Of a stretch of DNA of 64,000 nucleotides, positions 23,601 to 36,688 are shown piece by piece. Both the position numbers and the translations under genes were made by a program. Within the stretch, counting starts at the first letter, position 1, and each line of letters starts with the position of its first letter. The stretch spans positions 4,154,001-4,218,000 of the forward strand of contig JANFOG010000001.1 in the NCBI GenBank assembly GCA_024336345.1. The letters run 5' to 3'. The notes beneath the pieces were generated by a model, which saw only the letters and a program-made list of their open reading frames with translations, had not been told where the DNA came from and did no database searches. The DNA is from Mariannaea sp. PMI_226. Lineage: Eukaryota > Ascomycota > Sordariomycetes > Hypocreales > Nectriaceae.

Positions 23601-25445
23601 AAGGGTCTGTTGATATGACACAATACGCAATGGCGGGCAGAGTCCCTTGGTTCTGCCAGTCATGATATACATTGTTCACGTGTTAGGGTTGCGTACTTTA
23701 TTGGCTAAGCGATATGATGTTGAATCTTCTTGACTACTAGTACAGAGTAAGTATTGTTGACAACAAACAGATGGAGAAGTCCGGGGCAAATCACCACAAC
23801 CCATTCAATTGATCAATTACCTGTTTGAATTGCGTGCATAGCTATTGCCTTGGGTTACCAGCATTGATACCAAATGAACATCTTCATTAGTCCTATCTTG
23901 TCAATCTCTGTCATGTCCTTATGACACCATCAATCCCAGCCCTATCAATAAAATTCCGTAACGCTGTTACCATTGATCAATATGCCTCTCCGCAAGGCAA
24001 CGCAAACCCCAGACCCCCCATACTTATTCATGCAGGGTCGTATTTAATGCCAAGAACCCCCATCCGCCTTTTTAATAATCAATTGATTTGAATGGACTTG
24101 CTCTGCCATGTCAATTCTGTACCATAAATTGCCGCTCACTCGCAGGATCTCAACGGCGGAGGCTCCGATACCGCCTCCCGTTGTCCCCGATTTACCCGGG
24201 GTCAGTAGGCTAAAGGGCGGAGTAACTCCGTCATTTAATAAATCCTAGCTATTTTTATTTTTATTTTTATTTTACCTCCAAACCAAAACAGGTGTATGAA
24301 TATCCACAAGCTCTGTGCAAGGGCACACCCCCCTACCCCTCCCTCTCTTTGGTGTTGGGATAATGACTTAGCCGCCATCTCACCCTGAAAGAATAGTTCA
24401 GATAGAAATAGTGGCTGAAGCAAAGAAAAAGAAAAAGAATTAATGAAAAACAGCAGAGAATAGCCTAATCCCAGAGCTAGTTCAAGTTAATTATTTCAAG
24501 TAGATGCTAGAATAAGGGATATGGAGAGCAAGGGGAAAAGAAGGGATGGGATGATATTTGAAAAAGCAAGTAACAAAAATAACAAATATACACCCCTCTC
24601 TGGATCGAGTAGGTAGGCGTTTTTGTTTTTTGTTTTTTTTTGTCCTTATGCGATCCCGCAGCCAAGGAAGAGGGTCAAGAAAAAATAAAGTGAGAAAGCA
24701 AGAAAAAAGAAAAGAAAAAGAGCGCCCCCGCCCAAAAAGAGGTCACACGCAACACCCGTGGTGACATGTCCGACAACAGAGGACTCTCTGCATCTCACGA
24801 GACGAGTTGTTTATTGGGGAGGGGCGAGTATTCACCATAGGAGAAACTTTTTTTCTTGTTAGCAGTGAGTTCACCCCCTCTCTCTCAGTGGGGGTTGGAA
24901 ATCGGCATATGGTAAAGAGAAAAGTGAGGTAAAAACACACGGCATGAACAGGGAAACACAGCCATCAATCACAGTTACTGGGTATCTAATTTTTTTTCTT
25001 TTCTTTTCTTAATTTTATTTTCCCATATACAGCGCCGCAAACGCGTCCAGAGAATATACAGTTATTCACGCCAGATACGGTGTACTGCGCCGAATGGTTC
25101 AGTTCGAACCCCCTTACGTGATCTTGTAGGGAGGGGGGGGAGGCTGTAACCGTAGCATGCCGCCCGCATGCAACAGAACGCCGTAGCTACAGGCTGCAGG
25201 TTTCCCCAGGAAACCCTAAAAACGGAGAAGCGTCGTTGTCTCACTCAAGAGGACCCTGAGCCACCTGGTTCAGATCACTCGCTACCATTTTGCTACGTGT
25301 AAGATGTCATATTATTGGGATGGCACGAGCACGCACCTGAAGCAAGAAGTAAATGCAGCTGGGAATGATTGAGAATCACATTTCCCTTTTCGCTCACTCA
25401 TCATTTTTTCCTCTTTACTATACTCGCTTCGCCTACAAGCAAAAG

Positions 25446-25477
25446 GAAAGAAAGAAAGAAAGAAAGAAAGAAAGAAA
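25446..25477. repeat. (GAAA)8 tetranucleotide microsatellite
   Basis: Eight uninterrupted GAAA units ending in a short poly-A run. In one frame it encodes a Lys/Glu/Arg string, but the surrounding frame shows no protein features. Confidence 0.95.
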
Positions 25478-27481
25478 AAAACATTGGAGCTGGAAGCTTA
25501 CTCTGCCGTTAACCAGGTTTATGCGAGCTGCGAACCCTTCCTTTCGCGGAACGCAATGCACACATCGTCGCATTCCGACTCTGGTGCCTTTTCAGCTTGT
25601 TCGGGTCCCATCCCTGACAAGGCACCAAACTCCATGTTTTTCCCCTGGCCCTGCAAGCGGCTCCCATTTCCTGGTTTCTTTCTCCCTTGCCATGCCTCTT
25701 CTCCCTCTCAGGCGAGGGGATGGATGTGTGGGGAAGTGTGCCTACCTATCCAAGGTGAGTAAACGGTCAGTGAGCTTTTAGGCGTGAACCAAGTTAGCCG
25801 ACGGCAAAGGGGAAGAAAAAAAAAGAAAAAAAAAGAAAAAAAAAATAGAAACAATAATTAAGGGAAATGATATTAAAACGAACGCCACACGCACGCCCTC
25901 AGGAAAAGTCTCAGAGCGGCTCCGCAATTGCCGGCAATCCATCATCGGCTTGTTTCTCACACCCAGCCTTGTCCATTTTTTTTTCGTTCTTTTCTAAGCC
26001 AACATGTACACCATCTTCCATAGGAGTAGAGATGTACTCCATATAATATCTACGCTCGGTAATGCCACACCGGGAACCGTGCGGCACATCCCAATTCGGA
26101 ATCCCGTTGATTGACACAGCGAGCACCCAGTTTATTGGACTTTGGATGAAACTGGGGACTGGGAGGCCACATGCAAAGAAAATCATTACATGGTCCTTCT
26201 ATGGGATTACCACCGAGGAACCTTTCATTTTGGAATTGGCTTCACTTCTGTCTGTATGGGTTCACATGCTACGTCACAGGATGGTTCAGTCCAGGAACTA
26301 GGTACGGAGTGCATGCATGCAAATGAGGCGTGGGTGGATGCAACGTGCCCCGTTGGGTCACCTCTCCGATGTGATGGCACAGTTCGCTGCTTGCGTGTGT
26401 ATACATCTGTCATAACCTTGGAAGGACGCGCGACTTTGTTTCCAAATCTACAGCACGTGAACAAGGCAGTTTCCGGTGATTGATGACTACTATGTATTTA
26501 ATTGTTTCAAAAGCTCTCGTCAAAAGTCCAGCATATTCGTACAGCTGCTGCTAAAAAGGGACGCTCAGCCTCAGGTATCCAATCATTTTCAACCATGCGG
26601 GTGAGAGTGAACCAGGCACAGGGGCAGCAGCGCCACAGATCTTCATGCGGCGCGCCTGGTGATCAGGTCCAATGCCTTGACAATAGAATATTCGTGGCTT
26701 GGTTGATGCTACGCCGCACAACTCAAGGTGATTTCTAACACACGTTTCTGTCATCAATTCAATCACGAGCACCCCCTTCCCCAAGATCCGGGATTCGGGG
26801 CCTTGTCCGGCTGGCCAAAGACATGATCTCATACAACCTCAGACACCCCCCTCTGAAAAGGCCGAGGTACACCGAACCAGACGCATGGGAAAAAGAAGCA
26901 GCGAATAAAAGAGAATCAGACGGAAGCGGGGACTTGCAAGAGAAGGGCGACTTCAATTTGACCGACAGAAGTGGTATTTTTCTCTTCTTGGCTTGAAAAC
27001 TGCCGAACAGAGGAGGAGACATCTAATCTGTAGAGAAGAGATCGATCGCTGATGAACCTTTGTCCATATGTCATGTCAGACTATGTACGGGGAGAGGGGA
27101 TGCAAACGAGAACGAGATACGACGGGCAGGGGGTGGGTTCAATTGGTGATGTAGGAGAGCGATGCGGTCCAATCAGGTTGATGAGGCGTGATCTTCGTTC
27201 GCTATTTGAAGACAACAACAACAAGGACAGAATCAACAGCGCCAACCACAGGCCTCGTTGTAAACCCCTAGCAAGATTGACTGGTAATTAATCAATCTAC
27301 AGTATATTCTGTTGTCGGGCCTTTGCGTATACTTCATCATAGATGTTTCGATCCTGTCTCTGCGCCAGGCACGAGATACTCTTGCATCTTCACGCCAAAC
27401 CTCATCTGGCAGCCAGCAAGTTCCAGCTCGGTGTTGAAGACCGAAGTGACGAGGGCAGTCATCTACCTACTATACGTACCC

Positions 27482-27496
27482 TTTTTTTTTTTTTTT
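27482..27496. repeat. T15 homopolymer run
   Basis: Fifteen consecutive T bases in non-coding DNA. Similar long runs occur at 2992-3008 (A17), 47305-47320 (A16) and 55964-55979 (T16). Confidence 0.9.
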
Positions 27497-29199
27497 CTAT
27501 CGGTCCCTTTCCCACCAGCACACCCTCCCACTTCGTCAATTCTTCTTCTCCACGAAAAGTCAACCTCCACTTTCAGTCTACGCATATGGATGCATAAAAA
27601 AAGCCCAGTCAAACTTGGCCCCTGCTCTCTCATCCTTTCTGCTCACCGCCGTCTTCTCCCTTTTGCGTTCTTTGGATGACGGTGTTTCCCCCCCGGCGGC
27701 GGCGGAGACGGCGAGCTACAAAGTCCAATCCACCTTGTCTGAGATTTTCTGCGCCGTTGTTAAGCACCAATGCAAGTGAGCGAGGCTTTGCTAGTCGATG
27801 TGGTGCAGTAGCTTAAGAGGAATACCACACCACACTCACACACACACACACTTACATATACATAGTACAAAGTACATACTGGATGGCCCCCCATCAAATC
27901 GTCCCATCTGAAAATCCGATGTTGAGTCACTCAACAACCAAGAACCCCCGCCGACTCATGTGGAGATGGGGATGCAATGGAACACTGAACCAGTGACTCG
28001 ACAGCTTAATAAGTGCATTTCTTCGGCATAATTGTCATTACGAGTACATACTAGACATTCTGGAAAAACTGAGAATAGAGAAGAAAAAAATTCTTCTCCA
28101 GTTGATGCGTCACAAGTACGTAAATCATCACATCAAGCCTTTTCTCCAGCCAGCCCCTCCAACTATAGTCTATTACCGTATTGAGGTTTTCAAAACAAAT
28201 GAGAGAAAAAAAACGCTAGAAGCTTGTGAAAGAGCACAAAATCGGGGTGCTTTGCCCACCTTTAGTCACGAGCTTTCCAGGGTCTGCATCTTGACTGCAA
28301 CCTCTCAGCCATTGGAAACGTTCAGGGCCCAAAGAATGCTCTCAGCCTATGACGGCGCTTCGATGTCATCATTCATCATCCGCTCACGGCCGGCTCACAA
28401 ATTGTGAATGTTCATCAGTACAGTCATCAATACAAGCATCATTACACAGTCCAACTCAACTCAAAGGGTCACATCGCGTTCAAGCAAAGGTGAAGAAGAA
28501 ATTTTTCCAAGGCGAGAGATAATTAGATCTAATTTGAATTTTATTCATGTTTTTTTGTAGAAGCTCTTTTGATGGACATGTCGCCTTTTGCGAGTTTTTT
28601 CGTCGAAAATGACCGCTCTTTTTTCTTTTTGTTCCCAGGCCACGGGACCCAGGCCTCCACCCCTCCCAACCAACTTTCTTCTCTTCTTGGTGCTTTTTTT
28701 TGTCCCTCCCTCCACTTTTTCGCCGTCGCCCTTCAAGGTTGCCCTTGGCCATAAAAGTACACACACTAGCATTGCCCAGGCTTGTGATAACTGCCTTGAT
28801 GAATAAGAAATAAAAAAACCAAATCGCGAGAAAGAATAAAAAAAAGATCCGGGCCAATCAGGCCGTTTGATGGGAGCCATGGTATCGTAACGTTAACAAC
28901 GCCGCCATGAGTGCAAGAAAAACCCAACAGAAATGACCAAAACACGACTTGCGTCGGGAGTCAGGCAAACCGCCTGATTAGAAGAATTCGTAAAGGAGCT
29001 GCAAATGCAGTCTCAAATAAAACGCTCAATGCTTCGTGAGATGCCGTCTCATGCGCCGCCCAAATGTACACGGCAGGCCCCTCCAAGAGGCCCTGCCAAA
29101 TGAGTTCCGCGTAAGGGTATGAACTAGATGTGTGTGTGTTTGTGTGTTGACGTTATCCGTCTTTGGATATCGTGATGAGAAAAAAAGGTCTATGAGCAT

Positions 29200-30954
29200 T
29201 TACCAGCCCTTGGAGTGGTACCCGTTACTGGCTTCCTTGGAGAAGTACTGGTTCCAGCTGCTAGCGTTGACATCTTCGCTAGTCTTAATGCAAGACTTAT
29301 CGGGATACTGCTTGAGGTTCGCCACATCGTGAGAGGTGTGTCTTCGCTTGAGGACAGCATTAGCGGTTGAGGACTTCTGCTGTCGTTCCCACAGGAGGTG
29401 GCGGCGAAGTGATTCAGTCAGCTCAGTGGCCAACATATTGCGGCGGGTAGTTCGTGGCGACAGCGCAGCTTGGCCGTGCGCATGGCTCGTATGAGCGATG
29501 GGCTGAGCACTAGATCGTGGAATCTCGTGGATGGGCTTGAGAGTAGGGTGGCGCATACCCTTCATCATCAATGGGGCCTCATCGGAGTCGTTGGGTGAGG
29601 CTCCTAGTGAGGGACCATTGGGAGCCATGCGTGACCTTGGTAGAGCAGAAGTGGACTGTGAAGCATGGTTGCCCAACATCCGTGCGCGATCGTTCTGAGC
29701 AAGCATGAGAGTAATAAGGGATCGGCGCGAGGTGAGGTTGGCCTTCGAGTCGACTCGTTGAAAGAACTTGTCATCCATGCTAGATTTACCACTATCCTCC
29801 ACAGAGTCTTCCCATTCTGATGAGTCGTCTTCATCATCAATGGCACTCTCATCAATGTAGTCAGTGTCGGAGTCGACAGCAGCCTCGTCCTCAATGGTAT
29901 GGGTCATGACACGATTGCTGAACGATGCCTGCTTCTTCTGAGAGGAAAGCAGGGAGCTATGTCGAGGTGAAGCCAGTGCACTCTTCAGCGAGCCTTCTTC
30001 CTCGGAAGAACCACCGATCTGGAACATGGGCTTCTTAACAACAGGAATGATGGGCTTGCGATTATCAAGGCTTTGATCTTGCTCGCTTGAAGAGCAAGAT
30101 GCACCAAGAGCAAACATGGCAGGCTTCTTAGACTGCACAGGCTTGGGCGCGGGCGAGGACTTGGGTTCAGGAATTGCGTCGGTAGCAGTGCATTCTGAAG
30201 CACTGGGGATGGTTCGGGGAGCAGGGACTTGGGAAGGCGAGAATCCACGGACCACGGTAGTTCTCGAAGGAGTCTGGGGGGAAGGTTCTGGTGATGCTTC
30301 AGAAGAATCGGAAGCCATGGACTTGGTGGGAGATTGGGACTCGCTTGTCGTAGAGCCCGATCGCTCCAACAAAGGGTGAGTGGATCTCGCTTCCTTCTGA
30401 GGAGCAGTGATGGTAGGGATCTGTGGTGGTGCTGACAGAGGACCTTTGTCCTTCACGATCGAAACAATCATTTTCTCGAAGTCGTCGGAACTGATGTGTC
30501 GCTCTCGTCGGCTAATGCACGAGTCTTGTCGCTGTATCCGAGGGTAATTCTCGACGTTATTTGATACGGTATGGAAGTCAACGGCTTCTTCGTCAGCGAA
30601 AGAGTCGACGCTGCCAGAAAGTTGGGGCAAGTCAAGATGACGAGCTCCTGGAATGTCTTTAGGAAGAGATTGGGCGAAGTTAGCGTTCTTGCGGTCGTTG
30701 TCGACAACAAATGTTTCTCGTTGCCAGATTCGCCAGCTAAGGTTCTCAAGTCTTCGACCTTGTTCTACAGAATCGGCACATCGAGAGAAGACTGAATGAA
30801 TTGGTCAGCATCAAAGATGAATGGCAGATAGATACCAAAAAGGTTGGGACTCACCAGTCCACATGCTATGGAGATTGGCCGGGTTTCCAGTGTCGACCTT
30901 GTGAATGACGTTTGCATCCACAGTGAGAACGTGTGTATCCAGGCGACAGGGCAT
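29200..30954 (-). CDS. DUF3295 protein with AreA/DUF1752-type N-terminal region
   Basis: Two exons on the minus strand, 30954-30855 and 30791-29200, give 563 residues. Intron 30792-30854 has donor GTGAGT, branch GCTGAC and acceptor TTCAG. The splice joins LHSMWT to VFSRCADSVEQGRRLENLSW, the conserved DUF1752 (GATA_AreA) core, which confirms it. The ATG at 30954 is the first after an in-frame stop upstream. The middle is Ser/Pro-rich and disordered, with an acidic segment (DSDTDYIDESAIDDEDDSSE). The C-terminus carries LTESLRRHLLWERQQ (from residue 491) and LKRRHTSHDVANLKQYP, typical of DUF3295. As I recall the family, these are fungal nuclear or cytosolic regulators related to nitrogen-catabolite and stress control (yeast Mks1/Gat1 share the N-terminal motif). 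No DNA-binding zinc finger is present. Pathway in this organism: not established. Confidence 0.88.
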
Positions 30955-33900
30955 TACGATTTCAGCCTGCCGATTGTCTCGAGCAGGGGACAGAGGGGGA
31001 TTAAAGGTATTGAGGTGGGACTCGACCCGGTGTCGTGGAGCTGAGGGTTCAACAAGTTGATATTGACTTTCAGGTAAAATTCCGTCGGCCGAACAAACGA
31101 AGGCTATCGTAGTTGTGGCTGACAATGCACCAGAAGCGTGGTTGACGAGTGTGTTGGAATAATTAATCGGGCAGAATATGAGAAATTGTGAATCGGGGAA
31201 TCCTTCGAACAAGTGATACAGCGCGCGATGTTATGTGAATTCGTCGTCGAGTAGGTTGTGAATACTGCTGGTGATGGCGGCACAGACGGATGCGGAACGT
31301 ATAGTGGTCAAGGATTAAGGTGATAGGAGTCTTTGGTATTATGATGTATGCGAAGTCGCAGATGAAGCTTGCGATTGTACCAATAGTGGTAGGAGCAAGA
31401 AAGGTCGATCGCAAGTGAAGGCCTTGGGGGAGTGTTGGAAGTATTGATGTGTGGAAACGGGAACCAGAAGGGCGGGAAGAAGTCTGGGGGAGGCTTGTTA
31501 GATATTCTTGTTTGGGGTTGTGGGTGAGCGCGGGAAGAGAGGCGATGGGGGAAGGGGAGGAATCGCGGTGTGTGCTATGTAATGTACCTACCCAACGGAG
31601 TGCGTGCAAGAACCACGCACACGCCCCACGCCCCAGGCAGAGCCCACGCCGGGGGTTCGGGGTCGAGGAAGGAGGGGGGTGTTCAAACGAAAGCCATGGG
31701 GGCATACTCGGTACGTACCCAATTTGCCAGGGAGGCACAAAGTCACGAAGTACAGGTCGGAAGTACCGCGGCCAGGACTGGGATGAGCGCGAGGAGGCGT
31801 GCCAGAGAACGCTGAGCAGACTGGCGCGCGAATGGGAGAGGGTGGGGTCTATTTCCCAAGTAAGTGACCGACTGGCGTGGAGTTTGCTTGCACTCAAAGA
31901 GAGTGAAAGGGGTGTGTACTATGTAGTAATGGGCAATTGCTTCTTCTCTAATTACTATAGTAGGTAGTTATCAACTCTTGCTTCGTGTGAAAAACACTTG
32001 GCCCAGTGTCTGGCTGGCTGGCTGGCCGTCTGCCTGGCTGCTCAATCCAATAACCTCAGTTCTACTATGCTACGACTTCTCCTCTCAGCCCCTGGCAATG
32101 GACCTCCCTTGTGACTCCAGCCAGGTCCGCGATTCTACGAAGGAAGAAGCCAACACAAGGGTGATTCGGCTCCCAGCTTTTCGACACAGCGTGTCCCGAA
32201 GCCCTTTCTGCAAGGACAAGGGTGTTTCTGGGGGTGAAAGACAAAGAAGCACAGGCCTGAGGTACCAGCCAGAAGGACTGATGGATACCAGAGAGGGGGA
32301 GGCGAATTTCGCCCTGCCTGCTGACCAGTGGAACTGCCGCTTGGCTCAAACTGGTAATTCACCTGTCCGCGTGCTCCTCGCAGCGGAGAAGTACAGTGCT
32401 TGATTAGGTCTAGATCTTCAATCTCCATCTTTTCCTTAATAGGCAATCCGCAAACTGCCTTTTCGGGTTCAGTCAGGTCCCCGGCTCTTACGGACAGTTC
32501 TGTTCCTGTCACATGGCGGTTCCTCTCCTTGCGTCCGTTCTCCATGTCCCGAGACGCTTGCGGGTCGACATATGCCACACTTTTTACAGCTCCGTCCAGG
32601 CCCAATTACCCCATTCAGTGAGTATCCGTTGTCCAGATCTGGACCGTTCAGTATTACCTCAATAGGCTTGGCGGCCTTTGTTCGGAGTGGTCCCTTTCAG
32701 AGACCGCGTGAGCTGTTCCGAATAGACAAAACGGTAGCTCCATCAGTCGATTTTTGTGTCTTTCGTGGTCACGGGGGTCGAGCTTCCCTCCGAAAACAGC
32801 TCCGTTGCCGTCTCCCACAAATTGGCTCAGGTCCCATACGGGGGCTTTTGGCAATTGGAATTATGGCCGCTCGTGGGGCCATAGTGAGGGCATTGAACTG
32901 CCACGAGCTCAGTCCCAAGGGCAAAAAAAAAGGCTGAGCCCCCACCTCGCCTCTTGGGCACTCTGTCGGATATTCTCCCAACTGTCCCGAACCCTGACAC
33001 TGGCGGATGAGTGGCCCGCTGCCCGAGACTCGTCAACCAAGGCTCCATCACGACTCATGCTGACGGGTAGGCCTCGAAGGTCCAAAGCGCCGCCTTACTT
33101 TTATCGAGTCACAACCCTCGTGATAGTGATTGATGGTTTGATGTAGGGAGATGGAATAATACACGAGGCGGATCAGGGGCACCAAGAGATGTGGATGTTG
33201 CGGATGATCGGGTGAAATGAATCTATCCAGCTCTTATCCTGCTATTAGCCGTCGCTTGTTCCCTTGACCGCTTGATTACTCGTCAGCTTCAATCAATTGG
33301 TTTAACGACTTGGTCGTTTTCTTCAGCTTCATGTCATATTGTCTCTCACTGCCCCCAATTCCTTGGACAAATGTTACGCTCCTTGGGCGAATTGCTGTTG
33401 CACACTCATCGGTGACGAAGCTCCAAACGTCCCGAGCGAGATGTGATGTGCCTTGAAAATACCCCGGCCAGCAGTGGTCAATGGTCAGACACCAAACGGC
33501 CCAGCCGCTGCGCTCAGGTGACCATCACTAATGAGCCCCAGATTTCGCCGCCATCCGCAGCGCTGCACCTCGCCTCCAGACTCGGTGTATCCCTGCCCAG
33601 CTGCCAAGTTGACATCCTCAATGGCTCCAAAATGCTGACTGATCGCCGTTTTGCTGCGCCTGACTGTAACTACTCTATTGCTTCAACAGGTCTGGACCAG
33701 TCGAGCTCTCTATGCTAGGAAGACAATGCTCTAAGCATTCGCCTTCAAGCACGCAAGGTCGAGATCATGGGATCAGAATGCAAGCCAATACCCGCAAAAG
33801 CGTAATTACTGTACCTGTACGTACTTCGTACATGCATAGATGCCACAGATCGGACGAGCCAGCCCAGGCCAGGCCACGGGAGCCTCCATTTGCTTGCTGG

Positions 33901-36688
33901 TCAGGCAGATGGGTCCACGATGTGGACATCTCGAGTCCGATCCTGCGTGACAGGCACGATAATGTAGGGAGATGCTACGTAGCAGTCATTGTGGGAGGGT
34001 CATCACCCTCCTTGTGGGTATCCCGCTCCGACCGATGATGTCGCGACCGCAGCAACTCTTATCCGGGAATTTCGCCTTCATCTCGCCAGGTCTTGTAGAA
34101 CGTGTGCATTATAGCTATGTCTTCGTGATGGTGCCTAGACCGCAGGTAGGTCACCTGGTTCTGCCGACCACTCACAGCGTTACAGCGGATTGACAGCGCA
34201 TAACTGGTCATGATGGTTGGCCCTGTTTTTGGAGTCAAGTTGTTGAAGCGCCTCAGCCTTGATGGCGTCACTCACTTTCGCGGGAACTGTCTCCCAAGGC
34301 GCGTGGTAGGCGGCCCAGGATAGGTCATCAGACGCGCCTGTATTCCAATAGGAAGGCGTCTATCCTCATCACACACGTTTAGCTGAACAGACTTGACAAC
34401 GCATTAAGCACTCTTGCCAATCTCATGACTGTAATCGAGATCCAAATTAAGAGGCCTGTTTCTATTCTTTCACCCTTTTCTTTTCCTTGGTAGGGGTGCT
34501 GCACTTTGCTTTGTATTCCACCATCCCCAAATTGTTTGGGCAAGCAGAATGTGTCCGCTTTGTGAAGCAAGGAGACCTGTCTCGGCCTCAATGCATCGAT
34601 CCAGTTTTGTCCGTTGATTAATTACTTGGTAATTACCTGAGGGTCGGATATGATAACGCTCAGGCAGGCAATGCTACTACCTCCCTTCCCATCCTTTCCT
34701 TTTTATCAGGCAAGGTAGTTCTATGTTCAGTGATTACGTTACGATAGTCGGTCTGGTTTGTTTTTGTTTTTAATGCTTTGTTCTTTTGCTCTACCACCAG
34801 CTGAATCGTGCACCTTATGCGTAGTAGCTCATCGACCGTCATCAAAACTCAGGACTCACAGAGCGGGCGAACTGTTGAATTTTCTGTTTGCATGAAATAC
34901 AAAGCGGCACGATAGAGTCTTGAATACTTGCCTTGAAATGCAGGTTCCCGCGTTCCCGCGTTGTTGCCTCTTAAGCCATATCGTGGGGGTTGGTTCAACA
35001 GCCTTCGTCTGCCAATGCTGCACACCCATCATTCGCAGGAACGGTCAAGCTGAGCCGTCCCAATCTCGACTGCATCTGGATCTCTTTCTAGATCTCTGTC
35101 TGATGAACCCGCACATCCTTGCATTTCACGATCTGAGCCACGTTAGTTTTTCTCCCTTGGACAACTCACATTGCAAGAAAACCTCTCTTGCGTGCCATTG
35201 AGCTGCATATATGGGGGCGGACCCGCGACGAGACTATCTTAGACATGGCAGGTCTTAGGGCACAGATGGGGCGTGTTTTCCCAATTGACGGCAGATGCCA
35301 ACCGTGCATAGTGGTCGCTCAGTCGCTCAATCGTGAGGAACTGCTCCACTGGCTACAGCTTTCCTTTTACCAGGAGATGTCCCAAACAATATTATGAATG
35401 CATTGTCTATATGCAGACGAGTGTCCTTCATACCTGCGCCAGTTGGAAGCTTGACTAGATGGTGGTGCGTTATTGGGGCTAATTGTGTTGCAATGGGCGT
35501 CGTTGGGTTTGGTTGTTTGGTATCGATTTTGATGTTTCCCAAAAAAGGATGGCAAGCGGTTGTTTTAAACCAGGGTCCTTTGCCAGCCTGCAAATTATCT
35601 CTCTTCTCTCTCTCTCAATCTCTCCATATGTGTGTATCTTTCTTGTTTTCCGTCGTCTTATCGCAGCGGCAGTTTGCATAGTGCACATTAATTATCCCGC
35701 AAAGGAATGGATCTTATAGGTCCAAGCCAGTGCCGGCGCCGGCTTCGCTCCCCAACAAGTTGAGAGAGAAAAAAAAGAGGCACCGAAAAGTGAGCCATTA
35801 ATTTGGCTGCATGCATCCAATTCGACATGGTTGACAAAAGCGAAAGGCTCAGGTTAGGTAAAAGAGTTGGATCTGTTGGTGTTATCCAACAGTTGATGGT
35901 TAATTCTCTTTAGTAAACAGCTCCAGCAACAGGAAGCTACTAAGCTCGCTAGGGCCAAAAGCTGCTCCAATGATTCGTGAAGCTCTCTGACTTTGGCTTT
36001 GGGGCTCCGTTATCACCCCTCTCTCAACCCCCTCCTTCCTACCTTCTTAGCTTCTTGGATCTTAGCAGTTTTGTTTTTTTTCTGCTTCCCCCGCGCGGGC
36101 CGATAAGCGATAAGAGCTTTCTTTCTTTCCCCCCTCCTCACATTACTGTTTGCTCTCGGTCAGTCGAGGTGTGAGTGTCCCAGCCAAGTGTGAGTGAGGT
36201 GACAATTGTGCCCGCTTGCTGGTGCTGGTGCTGGTGCTCGTGCTTGCCCCTGCCCTGCTGCAGCCCTGACTTGCCCTTGACCTGTCCCCTGTGCTGATGT
36301 GCCCATCTGCGTCACGTACCGGCTCAGGTTGGCTCGTGAAGCTGGCGCCATATTTATTTAATTCCCCCCTGCCATAAGTGAGGCTTCTCCGAAGGTGAGA
36401 CGATGTGATTTTTGTGTTATGATCTCTTTGTGGCTTTGCTTAGCATCCTGTTTCTCCTGATTACCTGATCGTTGCCGCGTGTTCCCGCCCTGCATTTATT
36501 TGACCGTCATGACCCGGTGCTGAATGCCTATGTTGTCTTATCTGCAGCTACTTTCGTGGCCCCTCGAATTCCTGACTGGGCCTCTGCATACTCTCCTCCA
36601 CAAACTCTGGTTCAACTTCTCTCTCCCTTTGCGTTTCGATCGACCGACCTCTCCCGCGACTCTTCGACCTGCCGTCGCGGCTACAACA
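30955..36688. other. Intergenic tract between two divergent genes (5.7 kb)
   Basis: This lies upstream of both the DUF3295 gene (-) and pfk (+), so it should hold both promoters and 5' leaders. A minus-strand frame at 31163-31897 (244 codons, starting from a non-ATG codon) covers the probable DUF3295 leader but has no domain and a skewed composition; I treat it as non-coding. Other frames up to about 155 codons at 32000-33150 overlap on both strands. TACTATAGTA lies at 31953-31962. No RNA gene was recognised. Confidence 0.6.
36007..36146 (+). promoter_or_regulatory. CT-rich promoter tract upstream of pfk
   Basis: A strongly pyrimidine-rich stretch begins about 680 bp upstream of the pfk ATG. 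It is followed by a GCTGGT triplicate (36218-36240) and a TATA-like TATTTATTTA at 36351-36360. Pyrimidine tracts of this kind are common before highly expressed fungal housekeeping genes. A leader intron (candidate donor GTGAGA near 36394) is possible but unproven. Confidence 0.5.

Larger units (their letters stand above)
13135..29199. other. 16-kb gene-free tract with A+T-rich patches
   Basis: No convincing gene lies between the TLC-like gene and the DUF3295 gene. The longest open frames (about 140-210 codons, for example at 14353-14919, 17123-17752 and 18888-19490) lack domains, have low-complexity or amphibolic composition and overlap one another. Abrupt patches of roughly 80-92% A+T occur near 14628-14675, 15655-15745, 17870-17965, 20640-20710, 21825-21875 and 24235-24275. 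Poly-purine and microsatellite runs, a long palindrome at 13608, and hairpins near 15814-16047 are listed separately. No terminal repeats, LTRs, transposase or reverse-transcriptase motif was found by eye. Candidate contents are old, mutated repeats, lncRNA or long regulatory DNA. Confidence 0.6.

Noticed and set aside
25095..25125. GTTCGAACC, a tRNA B-box-like word
   Set aside because: The flanking bases do not form a T-arm stem and no A box or acceptor stem could be placed.
31163..31897. 244-codon minus-strand frame upstream of the DUF3295 gene
   Set aside because: It lacks a well-placed ATG start, has skewed Ser/Pro/His composition and lies where the 5' leader and promoter are expected.
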